Positions 29,629 through 38,060 of a stretch of DNA of 64,000 nt are shown here, in pieces (positions within the stretch are counted from its first letter, which is position 1; every line of letters starts with the position of its first letter). A model generated the notes under the pieces. The model saw only the letters and a program-made list of their open reading frames with translations. It did no database searches and was not told where the DNA came from. Origin of the DNA: Legionella maioricensis (lineage in GTDB: Bacteria > Pseudomonadota > Gammaproteobacteria > Legionellales > Legionellaceae). The position numbers and the translations under genes are program-made. The stretch lies in NCBI RefSeq assembly GCF_023618015.1, contig NZ_JAJKBJ010000006.1, forward strand, positions 62,001-126,000. The letters run 5' to 3'.

Positions 29629-30445
29629 AAGATACGGATTTTCTCGCCTCATTTAATAAAATTTGCAACTCCGGTATTTCTGCATCCCACTCTATCAAAG
29701 TAGGGACAATGCCTGTGTGTTTTACTGCATGGCGATATAACTCCCATACATCCTGACATACATAATTATCATGGGTATCTATCAGCAAGAAATTTATTTC
29801 ATCTTGAGTATGCACAGCATGTCCGGCCAGATGAATTTCCTGCACCGAACTGGCTGGAATTGCTTGAATGTATTCGTGAGGATTCCAGCCGTGATTAAAG
29901 CTGGAGACATAAATATTATTCACATCCAGTAAAATGTTCACATCGGTTCGTTTCACTAATTCTGCTAAAAACTCGGCTTCTGAATAAGTAGACGTTTGAT
30001 ATTCCAAGTATGAAGATGGATTTTCTATTAATAATGTTCTTTGCAAATAGTTTTGCGCACAGTCAATGTTATCCTCAATAACTCTTAAACTTTCTTCATT
30101 GTAAGGGATGGGTAATAAATCAGGTAAATAGACCTGCCCTGGGGAGCTCCAGGATAAATGTTCGGAAACTAAAACCGGTTCAAAGCGTTTTATCAGTGTT
30201 TTTATCCGTTTTAAATGGTCCTTACTAATCCCTTGGGCAGAACCCAAGGATAAGCCCACGCCGTGAAAACTTAATGGATAATGTTGGCGAATAGAAAGAA
30301 GCAGGTCTATCACTGGCCCACCGTGTAACATCAGATTCTCAGTGTGTACTTCCAACCAATCAATATCCGGTTTTTCCTCTAATATCTGATAATAATGAGG
30401 ACTTCTTAAACCGATACCGATCATATCACCCGTTATTTTTTGCAT
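29600..30445 (-). CDS. bufB: Multinuclear non-heme iron oxidase BufB (MNIO, DUF692)
   Basis: MNIO enzymes use iron to oxidise Cys residues in precursor peptides. The 281-residue TIM-barrel protein has the family features GIGLRSPHYYQILEEKPDID, EVHTEN, and HGVGLSLGSAQG with its His ligand. VSEHLSW, LLIENPSSYL, LLDVNNIYVSSFNHG and EIHLAGHAVH follow, together giving the His, Asp and Glu metal ligands. All the metal positions I can judge look intact. It lies between a small secreted-protein gene and bufC on the minus strand. Confidence 0.92.
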   Translation of the reverse strand: MQKITGDMIGIGLRSPHYYQILEEKPDIDWLEVHTENLMLHGGPVIDLLLSIRQHYPLSFHGVGLSLGSAQGISKDHLKRIKTLIKRFEPVLVSEHLSWSSPGQVYLPDLLPIPYNEESLRVIEDNIDCAQNYLQRTLLIENPSSYLEYQTSTYSEAEFLAELVKRTDVNILLDVNNIYVSSFNHGWNPHEYIQAIPASSVQEIHLAGHAVHTQDEINFLLIDTHDNYVCQDVWELYRHAVKHTGIVPTLIEWDAEIPELQILLNEARKSVSYGHNETNSK

Positions 30446-30484
30446 GCCGTTTATTCGTCACCAAGAATGAATCTAAATCGTATT

Positions 30485-30850
30485 TTACTTTATGGTGCAG
30501 GAAACTTGTCCATTATCGAGTTGCAGTTGATTACCACCGAAATCCGTCATAAATTGCCCCGTATAAGCATGGCTATTTTGAGCTAATTGCGCAGAAATAA
30601 AAATTCTCGGACGGGTTGTCTCTTCATGATCCATAGCAACTAAAAGTAGATTACCCGATCTCATGCTAAATCGAGTGACGTCTACAGGATAAGAAAAATC
30701 AATTTCAGGTAAATCACCAGTTTTTCCGGGGACGATAAAGGAAATAGGATCTTCTATTCCTTTCATAGTACAAATAACGGATTTTTGTGCGGCATATGCC
30801 GTCATTGAGCTCACTAAGCTTAGTAAAAGGGTGAGGAAAAAATGTTTCAT
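30485..30850 (-). CDS. Small secreted protein upstream of bufB
   Basis: The start at 30850 gives 121 residues with a clear signal peptide (MKHFFLTLLLSLVSSMTAYA). The mature part has two Cys, in SVICTMKG and QVSCTIK, placed to join the ends of a small beta-rich domain. No family is recognised. It lies 39 bases before bufB on the same strand, so it may belong to the bufferin maturation operon. That link is inferred from position only. Confidence 0.65.
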   Translation of the reverse strand: MKHFFLTLLLSLVSSMTAYAAQKSVICTMKGIEDPISFIVPGKTGDLPEIDFSYPVDVTRFSMRSGNLLLVAMDHEETTRPRIFISAQLAQNSHAYTGQFMTDFGGNQLQLDNGQVSCTIK

Positions 30851-31046
30851 ATCAACCGACTCGCCTACTCTTTTAATTAGGTCATGTAACAATTCATAGT
30901 TAATAATTAACCAAGTAGGTTAGCGAAGTCAATTCCTTATAAAAAACGTTTTTGTTTGATCTGTTTGCAGACGGAGGAACATCAATCTTCCTAACCTGCC
31001 CTTGATCCGCTAGAATCAGCATTCTTAAATGAAATGAACTAAATTT

Positions 31047-31493
31047 ATGTTGCATATCGCTCTCTATCAGCCTGAAATCCCTCCTAATACAGGAAATATC
31101 ATCCGACTATGTGCCAATAGCGGCGCGCAGCTGCATTTAATCCATCCGCTTGGATTTTCACTTGATGACAAGCGCATGCGGCGGGCGGGACTTGATTATC
31201 ATGAATGGGCATCCGTGCTCCATTATGATGATTGGCAGGCTTTTGCGGAACAAAATGCCACGCGCAGAATCTTTTGTTGCACTACCAAAAGTAAACAAAG
31301 CTATAGTGATGTGGTTTATCAACTGGAAGATGTACTTTTATTCGGGCCAGAAACACGTGGCTTACCCGAAGAGATTTGGAAAAATAATCTCGCAATTCGT
31401 ATTCCTATGCGCGAGCAGAGTCGTAGTCTTAATTTATCCAATGCAGTAGCCATTATTCTTTTTGAGGCATGGCGACAACTTCAGTTTGCTTAG
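31047..31493 (+). CDS. trmL: tRNA (cytidine(34)-2'-O)-methyltransferase TrmL
   Basis: TrmL 2'-O-methylates the wobble base of leucine tRNAs. At 148 residues it is the minimal SPOUT form. It starts MLHIALYQPEIPPNTGNIIR, has HPLGFSLDDKRMRRAGLDY in the middle, and the knot motifs LLFGPETRGLP and RIPMREQSRSLNLSNAVAI at the C-terminus for SAM binding. All conserved elements are present. It is a single gene. Confidence 0.96.
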   Translation: MLHIALYQPEIPPNTGNIIRLCANSGAQLHLIHPLGFSLDDKRMRRAGLDYHEWASVLHYDDWQAFAEQNATRRIFCCTTKSKQSYSDVVYQLEDVLLFGPETRGLPEEIWKNNLAIRIPMREQSRSLNLSNAVAIILFEAWRQLQFA

Positions 31494-31514
31494 TTGAGCC
31501 TCTTGGACTTTCGT

Positions 31515-32453
31515 CTACTGAAAATCAAGCCGAGGTCCAACAGGTACAATTTGAGTCGGATTGATGGTCTTATGACTATAGTAGTAATGTTGTTTAATAT
31601 GTTCAAAATTCACGGTTTGCTTTATACCTGGATGTTGGTAAAGCTTCTTCAAATAAGGTTGTAAATAGCGATAATCACTGATCCGTTGTTGGTTGGTTTT
31701 GAAATGGCCAAAATAAACGGCGTCAAAGCGAATTAAAGTAGTAAATAAGCGCCAGTCGGCCTCCGTTAATTGTCCCCCTACCAAATATTCGTTTTGACTC
31801 AGGTGTCTATCGAGTTCGTCCAGAGTAGCAAAGAGTTCATAAAAAGCGTGTTCGTAGGCTTCTTGAGTCGTGGCAAAGCCACATTTATAAACCCCATTAT
31901 TAACGGTTGCATAGATTTTGTCATTCATCGTATCAATTTCTTTAGCCAAAGCGGGAGGATAGAAATCCTGGTGGTTGCCGGTTAGGTGATTAAAAGCGCC
32001 ATTCAATTGTCGGATGATTTCAGCTGATTCGTTACTCACAATAGTTTCTTTTTTCTTGTCCCATAAAACTGGAACAGTCACTCTGCCGGAGTATTGGCTG
32101 TCAGCCTTACAATAAAGTTCATAGAGGTAACGAAGTCCATAAAGCGTATCACCTGTTGTGCCATCCATCCCGGTCTTAAATTCCCAACCGTTTTCTAACA
32201 TGTGCGGATGAACCACAGACAATCCAATATAGGATTCCAGTTTTTTTAATGTTCTAAAGATTAAGGAGCGATGTGCCCAGGGGCAAGCGAGTGAAACGTA
32301 TAAATGATAGCGTCCTTTTTCAGCAGGGAACAATGAATCTGTTTCTTGAGTAATTGCCTGTCTGAATTGAGCTGATTCTCTTTTAAAAGCACCACCGGTA
32401 TGGCTGGTATCATACCAACTGTCTTGCCATTGGCCCTTAATTAAAGCCCCCAT
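31515..32453 (-). CDS. Glutathionyl-hydroquinone reductase (YqjG family)
   Basis: This is a xi-class glutathione transferase that reduces glutathionyl-hydroquinones. The 312 residues carry the active-site motif SLACPWAHRSLIF with Cys 57. VSNESAEIIRQLN (glutathione binding) and the C-terminal helical domain with YLVGGQLTEADWRLFTTLIRFD follow. Length is normal. It is next to an AhpD-like gene on the same strand, which suggests a shared role in oxidant or quinone detoxification. Confidence 0.93.
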   Translation of the reverse strand: MGALIKGQWQDSWYDTSHTGGAFKRESAQFRQAITQETDSLFPAEKGRYHLYVSLACPWAHRSLIFRTLKKLESYIGLSVVHPHMLENGWEFKTGMDGTTGDTLYGLRYLYELYCKADSQYSGRVTVPVLWDKKKETIVSNESAEIIRQLNGAFNHLTGNHQDFYPPALAKEIDTMNDKIYATVNNGVYKCGFATTQEAYEHAFYELFATLDELDRHLSQNEYLVGGQLTEADWRLFTTLIRFDAVYFGHFKTNQQRISDYRYLQPYLKKLYQHPGIKQTVNFEHIKQHYYYSHKTINPTQIVPVGPRLDFQ

Positions 32454-32498
32454 TATTCCTCCTCACTTAATTCTGAACAAGCAGTATGCCGTGATTTT

Positions 32499-32939
32499 TT
32501 AAGGCGCTGGCATAGTGCGAAAACCCACTGCTAACCGATTCCAACTATTAATGGTAATAATGGCCATGGTTAAATCTACGGTTTCCTTTTCACTAAAATA
32601 ATGAAGCACTTCCTGATAGACTTCATCCGGTGCCTGTGTTGCTGGTAACAAGGTAACAGCCTCTGTCCAGGCTAAAGCCGCTCGTTCACGCTCCGTAAAA
32701 AAAGGAGTTTCGCGCCATACTGCCACCGCATATAAGCGACGCTCGGATTCCCCTGCTTTGCGCGCCTCAGTGGTATGAATATCCACACAATAGCCGCAAC
32801 CATTAATTTGGGAAGCACGAATCTTTACCAGATTAAGTAAGGATTTTTCCAGACCACTGTTATTAATATAACGTTCAAGGCCTAACATGAGATTTACCGC
32901 TTCGGGAGCAGTTTTGTAATAATTAATTCGAGAAGTCAT
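32499..32939 (-). CDS. Carboxymuconolactone decarboxylase/AhpD-like protein
   Basis: This is a small AhpD-like helical protein that probably has peroxidase-related or thiol-disulfide activity. The start at 32939 follows ACGGAC. The 146 residues carry the redox motif GCGYCVDIHTTEARKAG, with the CxxC pair and downstream His. FFTERERAALAWTEAVTLL follows, the usual family pattern. It lies 45 bases before the glutathionyl-hydroquinone reductase gene and may be co-transcribed with it. Confidence 0.9.
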   Translation of the reverse strand: MTSRINYYKTAPEAVNLMLGLERYINNSGLEKSLLNLVKIRASQINGCGYCVDIHTTEARKAGESERRLYAVAVWRETPFFTERERAALAWTEAVTLLPATQAPDEVYQEVLHYFSEKETVDLTMAIITINSWNRLAVGFRTMPAP

Positions 32940-32954
32940 TTTTTGTCCGTTCAC

Positions 32955-33300
32955 GCTTTAGTTATAATATGAATCTAAGCATTAATTCATCTATTTCGCA
33001 AATAAGTATTATTCAGTTTAGGACTCCAATGGTACTACCTTAGATGTAAGTGAGTAGGATGGTGGAGTAAAACGACCGTTCCCCGGTTTAAAATAATTTC
33101 TGTTAGTTAAGTTTTCTGTTGTATGTATTTCTCCGGGCAATCAAAAAAGAGGTATTGGCATTTTTAGTCCTCACCAATGATGGTGAAATTTATGCTAGAA
33201 GTTGATAATGAAGAGACATAAACCAGGAGCTCTTTGTTCGTATTGTACAAAAATTATTTTTTGTTGTATAAGGATTTAAATTCAATATAGAGGATAAAAA
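32955..33300. other. Intergenic region, nothing recognised
   Basis: This 346-base AT-rich gap lies between the divergent AhpD-like gene and the DUF1003 gene. It presumably contains promoters for both. No repeat, RNA or small frame with a good ribosome-binding site was seen except the site just before 33301. Confidence 0.4.
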
Positions 33301-34026
33301 ATGCAAGATTTGTTATGTATCTGCTCTATTTGTGGGAACTCCTTTCCTTCGCATGACCTGGTCTCTGGAGAATTGGTACGAAAAGAGATCGTCAAAGAAA
33401 TTAAGCAGACCTGTAAAAATTGGAATGAGGGACAATTTATATGCATTGCCGATCTGGCAACGATGCGCTCCCGTTATGTACATTCATTACTGATGTCTGA
33501 GAAAAATGAGCTTACTTCCTTAGAACAAACCGTCATTGATAACCTTCGTAAACAGGAACTGCTGTCTATTGACATTGAAGAAAAATTCGACAATAAATGG
33601 ACATTTGGTGAGCGCCTTACTGACAAGATTGCCCGTTTTGGTGGTAGTTGGTGGTTTTTAATTAGTTTTGCTATTTTTCTTACACTTTGGATAGTAACCA
33701 ATTCTTTAGCCTCCTGGAGAACTCCTTCCGATCCTTATCCCTTTATTTTCCTAAATTTGCTCTTATCTTGTATTGCTGCAATTCAAGCTCCCGTGATCAT
33801 GATGAGTCAAAACCGCCAAGAAGCAAAAGATCGCATGCGTTCACAGCATGATTATCAAATTAATTTAAAAGCAGAGCTGGAAATTCGCAGCTTACATGAA
33901 AAAATAGATCATTTGCTTTCTCAGCAATGGGAAAAAATGACAAAGATACAAGAAATTCAACTTGAATTACTATCTGAACTTCATAAAAGCAAGAAAACGG
34001 GGGCTGTTCCTGACTTGATTAATTAA
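33301..34026 (+). CDS. DUF1003 membrane protein
   Basis: The 241 residues begin with a zinc-ribbon-like CICSICGNSFPSHDLVSG. A cytoplasmic segment is followed by two membrane helices (about 118-140 and 150-168). FNKWTFGER-like residues precede them and IAAIQAPVIMMSQNRQ follows, the typical DUF1003 pattern. The C-terminal 60 residues form a coiled coil. The family is of unknown function. Start is ATG after AGAGGA. Confidence 0.85.
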   Translation: MQDLLCICSICGNSFPSHDLVSGELVRKEIVKEIKQTCKNWNEGQFICIADLATMRSRYVHSLLMSEKNELTSLEQTVIDNLRKQELLSIDIEEKFDNKWTFGERLTDKIARFGGSWWFLISFAIFLTLWIVTNSLASWRTPSDPYPFIFLNLLLSCIAAIQAPVIMMSQNRQEAKDRMRSQHDYQINLKAELEIRSLHEKIDHLLSQQWEKMTKIQEIQLELLSELHKSKKTGAVPDLIN

Positions 34027-34065
34027 AAAGTTACGTTTCTTCTATAGGCATTAGCACCCACCCAT

Positions 34066-35031
34066 CTACATTGAGGGTCTTTCTGCCGTAGAAGGGGGGG
34101 CGGCCTGGTTTTCCTTAACAGCAGGTAATGGAACATGAAGAGTTACATTAGCTGGCGAAACTTTTGTTGAGGCAGTCGATTGAGTTACTCGGGGTGTGGC
34201 TTTGGTGAAAGTCGATAGAGCGGGAGATATTTCCGCGATTTTTATTCGAGTCTTGGGCGTTTGATTCAGAAGGGCCTCTGCAATCAGATCCAGTTGTTTA
34301 TTATCTTCTATGACGTTTTTTATACTCTCTAAAGAGGATGAATCATTTTTTTCAATATCCTCACTGATTGCTATAACCGCACCACTTGAATGATAGCCGC
34401 AGCTTACCCCATCTAATGCAGATTGGGTACCCAGCCGGTATACCTCAATATCCTGCTCTAAAATCAGACTATGAGTGATGCGACCAAAGCCCAACTTAAA
34501 CTGAATCACTCGAAAAAGTGAAGTAAAATAATACCATACTGTTTCAAGCAGGTTAGATTTATCTGCTGAATTTAGGAAGCGTTCCGGATCACTGATGTGG
34601 GAGTCAAAAAGGACCATTTTTCCTTCGCGATCTTTATGAAAGGCAGCATAATGACGCTCACCGATTCCTTTGCCAATAAGTGAGGCACTCACACTAAAAT
34701 TCATATTGCCTAATTCACGGCTAATCGTGGCAACGGTCTCTTCATAAGGGGGCTCAAAAAAATCAGATGCAGTAACCGGTTTAACCGCTAAGGGTGTTGA
34801 CATGACGACCGCATTTTTTTCCAAGTTATAGAAATAAGATACTTCAAACTCTACTTCCGGGTTGATTGTGACTGTAATCGTCTTTTCTTGCCATTGTTCT
34901 TTCTGGGAAAAATGGTTTTTAATCACGCGATTCATTTCGCCAGAGTACAACATGTGTCTTGCCATTAAATTACTCAAGTAAGGCAAATAAATGCCATGAG
35001 TGTACAGTATAAATGAGAGATTCGGTACCAA
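34066..35031 (-). CDS. Putative CE-clan cysteine protease, effector candidate
   Basis: No overall family was recognised, but the order of motifs fits CE-clan (Ulp1/YopJ-like) cysteine proteases. These are H127 in GERHYAAFHKD, D143 in MVLFDSH, Q203 in RLGTQSALDG and C211 in VSCGYHSSGAVIA (numbering from the TTG at 35031). The Q-x7-C-G spacing and the small residues after it resemble Q-x(n)-CG in Ulp-type enzymes. The C-terminal 60 residues are Pro/Thr/Ser-rich and look disordered, as in many Dot/Icm substrates. The start is uncertain; Met codons at 34965 and 34935 are alternatives, and the motif residues are kept with any of them. Confidence 0.6.
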   Translation of the reverse strand: MVPNLSFILYTHGIYLPYLSNLMARHMLYSGEMNRVIKNHFSQKEQWQEKTITVTINPEVEFEVSYFYNLEKNAVVMSTPLAVKPVTASDFFEPPYEETVATISRELGNMNFSVSASLIGKGIGERHYAAFHKDREGKMVLFDSHISDPERFLNSADKSNLLETVWYYFTSLFRVIQFKLGFGRITHSLILEQDIEVYRLGTQSALDGVSCGYHSSGAVIAISEDIEKNDSSSLESIKNVIEDNKQLDLIAEALLNQTPKTRIKIAEISPALSTFTKATPRVTQSTASTKVSPANVTLHVPLPAVKENQAAPPSTAERPSM

Positions 35032-35137
35032 TAGGATGAAATTTTGTTTGTGTGAATGAAATTTGTTAGAAATGCAGTAATTAAGGCGGCTTTATATCTT
35101 TATATAACGTATTTTTAAATCCATTGGCATCAAAAGG

Positions 35138-36409
35138 CTAAGTATCATTTTTAACAAGAGGCAAATCGGACCATTGGGTCGTGTAGGCCGGTGATTTTAG
35201 TTCCGACTTCATCGCCCAGGATTTTGAGAAGCCCTCAGCAGCAAGTTTCATCGTATTACGACCGTACTTGCGATTGATCTCATCAAGTATCGTCATGACT
35301 TGCTCCGTTTTTGGGAGAGATTTATTCGCTTGATGAAACAGATCTAACTGATAATGGTCTTTGCTCACCAGTGCTTCTAAACAAACGCCAACTTTTTTAT
35401 ATTGAAAACCTGATTTATATATTTTTTGTAAACACTTCTTGGCATGGTGGGTAATTAAGCGCAAATCATCTGTTGGAGTCACTAGTTCTATGGCCGCGGA
35501 TCGATTATATTGGGCCAGATCTTCACGAAAACGATTTGTTTTTACAAAGACATAGATTGACTGTGCCAGCGAGTGCTGTTGCCGTAATTTCTCATAAACA
35601 TGGGTACAATGCGCACTAACCGCTTGCGAGAGGGGGGCGAGTTCTGTCTGCATCACCCCAAAAGATCGTGAGGATAAGATCGATTGTTTGGGTTCTGCTG
35701 GTACAAGACCCGAACAAGAGATTCCCTGTAGTTCCATTGCCGTACGCATCATGACTACATTATATTGCTTTCTTAGTAAGTGAGGATTGATAATCGCTAA
35801 ATCATGGGCAGTATAAATGCCCTGTTGTACTAATTTTTTATGCCATTGTCGACCAATTCCCCATACATCGGCTACACTCATATTTTTTAGCCAATGCTGC
35901 TGTCCACCGATATTAAAAATCGGGTCTTTAAGTTCTTTTTTACAAAGATAATTCGCTGCTTTTGCAAGAGTTTTTGTTGGGCCAATGCCTATTGACGTAG
36001 GAATTCCTGTGTACTTTAAAATCTTTTTTTGTAACTCTGCACAAAATGATTCGTGTAAATGAAAAGGCATCATACTTAAATCAAGAAAGGCTTCATCAAC
36101 AGAGTAAATTTCAACATTATCCCAGGCTTCTTCAAGTATTGACATAATGCGCTGAGAGAGATCTCGATAAAGAGTGTAATTTGAAGAGAAGACATGGACA
36201 TGATGTTGTTTACAAAAACCTTTAACCTTAAAGTAGGGCTCACCCATTTTAATACCTAAAGCCTTGGCTTCATTTGATCGTGAAATAATGGCTCCATCGT
36301 TATTACTCAATACAATCAATGGCTTATTACGTAAATCAGGTCTAAAAAGTCGCTCACAACTTGCAAAAAAGTTGTTACAATCGATTAAAGCATACATGGC
36401 CATTTTCAT
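35138..36409 (-). CDS. umuC: DNA polymerase V catalytic subunit UmuC
   Basis: UmuC is a Y-family translesion polymerase. The 423 residues start MKMAMYALIDCNNFFASCER and contain the second catalytic block YSVDEAFLDL. The helix-hairpin-helix region (VADVWGIGRQWHKKLV) and the C-terminal little-finger and DUF4113-like parts (WAMKSELKSPAYTTQWSDLP) follow. The ATG overlaps the umuD stop as ATGA, so translation is coupled. Together they form the mutagenic polymerase. Confidence 0.96.
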   Translation of the reverse strand: MKMAMYALIDCNNFFASCERLFRPDLRNKPLIVLSNNDGAIISRSNEAKALGIKMGEPYFKVKGFCKQHHVHVFSSNYTLYRDLSQRIMSILEEAWDNVEIYSVDEAFLDLSMMPFHLHESFCAELQKKILKYTGIPTSIGIGPTKTLAKAANYLCKKELKDPIFNIGGQQHWLKNMSVADVWGIGRQWHKKLVQQGIYTAHDLAIINPHLLRKQYNVVMMRTAMELQGISCSGLVPAEPKQSILSSRSFGVMQTELAPLSQAVSAHCTHVYEKLRQQHSLAQSIYVFVKTNRFREDLAQYNRSAAIELVTPTDDLRLITHHAKKCLQKIYKSGFQYKKVGVCLEALVSKDHYQLDLFHQANKSLPKTEQVMTILDEINRKYGRNTMKLAAEGFSKSWAMKSELKSPAYTTQWSDLPLVKNDT

Positions 36410-36921
36410 ACGTCTTTCATAATATGTTTTACAACACCCCAGATAACCAAATCTTGCTCCTCCGTAATATCAATGGGTTTATATTTCTCATTTTCTGGTA
36501 GCAATTGAATTCGTCCGTTAATGACTGATAAACGTTTCACAGTTAGTTCCCCATTAATCGCGGCAATCACAATTTTTCCGTGGGTTGCTTCGATACTTCT
36601 ATCAACAACCAGCATATCGCCTTCGTGAATATGAGCATTAGTCATTGAATCCCCGGAAGCGATGACAAAGAACGTTGCGGCAGGGGTTTGGATGTATCGC
36701 TTATTTAAATCCAAATAGGTTTCGATATAATCATCACCAGGTGAGGGGAACCCTGCGCGTACTTTGCTTGAGTACAAAGGCACTCGATAATTGGTTTGCA
36801 TATCGAGAAACAATAAAACCTCTTCGACACGAGAGTGTGGAATGCGGACCAATTTGGTGGCTTCATTATATTTCCCCCCTTTGGGGCGCCCTGCGCCTGG
36901 TCTTTTGCCGCCTTTTGCCAT
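36406..36921 (-). CDS. umuD: UmuD/LexA-like self-cleaving protein
   Basis: UmuD is the self-cleaving accessory subunit of polymerase V. The start at 36921 gives 171 residues, about 30 longer than E. coli UmuD because of an N-terminal basic segment KGGKRPGAGRPKGGK of AT-hook-like character. The Ala-Gly cleavage site is in KVRAGFPSPGDD, the nucleophile Ser in ASGDSMTN and the general-base Lys in ELTVKRLS. The operon is umuD-umuC. I found no clear LexA-type operator upstream. Confidence 0.93.
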   Translation of the reverse strand: MAKGGKRPGAGRPKGGKYNEATKLVRIPHSRVEEVLLFLDMQTNYRVPLYSSKVRAGFPSPGDDYIETYLDLNKRYIQTPAATFFVIASGDSMTNAHIHEGDMLVVDRSIEATHGKIVIAAINGELTVKRLSVINGRIQLLPENEKYKPIDITEEQDLVIWGVVKHIMKDV

Positions 36922-37020
36922 TATGCCACTCTCTATGATTTTAGTAACTAAATTCAATATTAAATTTAAAACAGGGTATTGTAAACTAGCTGGAGCGGAT
37001 TCCGGGCGTAATGGGATTAG

Positions 37021-37479
37021 TTACTCTTTAACCGGGTAAGCCAAATAATTAACGATTTTCCAATCCCCTTTATTGTTGCGTTGGAAAACATCTAGCCCTT
37101 CATCTTGAGTCTTGGCGATTACTTTACCGTGTTGTGATATTTCTAGAAACCAGGTAATTCTCACACTGGCCCAATCATGAGCTTGGTATACCTCATGGAG
37201 TTTGAAATGGTATTCATAGTGACGTTTTTCGTGAAAAATTTTTTTAAATCCATTGCAGATTGAGGCATAGTTTTTAGTTGGTGCTCCTTGATAATCCGCA
37301 GTCACATTGATGGAAAATAATTTACAGGACTCTTTCAGGTCGTGGTGATTAAACGCATTCGTCCATGCAGAAAAAAGGCGTTCAAACATCTGCACATCGG
37401 CTGTTTTTTCGGCCGCAGCTGAATTTGCCACCATCAAAACGGGGCTCATAACAAGAAACAGCACTCTCCATAGCAGCAT
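37021..37479 (-). CDS. Exported NTF2-like (SnoaL-type) protein
   Basis: The 152 residues start with a signal peptide (to about AAAEK at 24). The mature part MFERLFSAWTNAFNHHDLKE is the usual first helix of NTF2-like domains. It is followed by strands ending in DVFQRNNKGDWKIVNYLAYP, the typical last strands of this fold. No catalytic residues can be named. It is a single gene; role unknown. Confidence 0.7.
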   Translation of the reverse strand: MLLWRVLFLVMSPVLMVANSAAAEKTADVQMFERLFSAWTNAFNHHDLKESCKLFSINVTADYQGAPTKNYASICNGFKKIFHEKRHYEYHFKLHEVYQAHDWASVRITWFLEISQHGKVIAKTQDEGLDVFQRNNKGDWKIVNYLAYPVKE

Positions 37480-38060
37480 TTTGTTCTCTATAAATTTACT
37501 TGTGTTGTTTGTAGTGTATCCTGAGGTCGATTAGAGTTTCTATGAATTCATATTTTTCCTTATATTGTTTATTTCCTTAAAAAATGAATTATTAGAAACT
37601 GTTGACCTTTTATCCTTTTTGGCATTGGTACATTGCACAATTCCCGTACACCTGGATCCCGCGGACGAGTGACGTCCTAATAAGTCATATGACTATAAAA
37701 AATGCTTACCACAAATGAAGTGGGATATAAGGGTAAGTTTAATTTAATTGTTTTGCAAATTAAGTTTACGATATTGAAATAATATGCCGGCATCTTATTG
37801 TTTTTTAATAGGATTAAGTGTTTTATTTTTCCATGGATTGGGCAAATAAATAGATGTCGTTTTACAAATTAATAAGAGTAAATAGGTTAAAATTCAATCT
37901 GTTATGTATTTCTCTTCTCTATTAAATCCAAGAGTGGCAAATAAATAGACCACTTTAAAAGCGCAGCAATCAATAAGAAGGCACTTTGGTGTTAATATGA
38001 CCTTCGTGGTGTGTTATAATTCATCTTATTTTAAATATTATTTAATCTAATGTGGTCTGT
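37480..38060. other. AT-rich intergenic region with one repeat remnant
   Basis: This gap holds a short GC-rich repeat piece at 37648-37675 (CACCTGGATCCCGCGGACGA) like those at 24804 and 42729. The rest is AT-rich. It lacks a recognisable gene but presumably contains the promoter of the gene at 38061. Confidence 0.5.
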
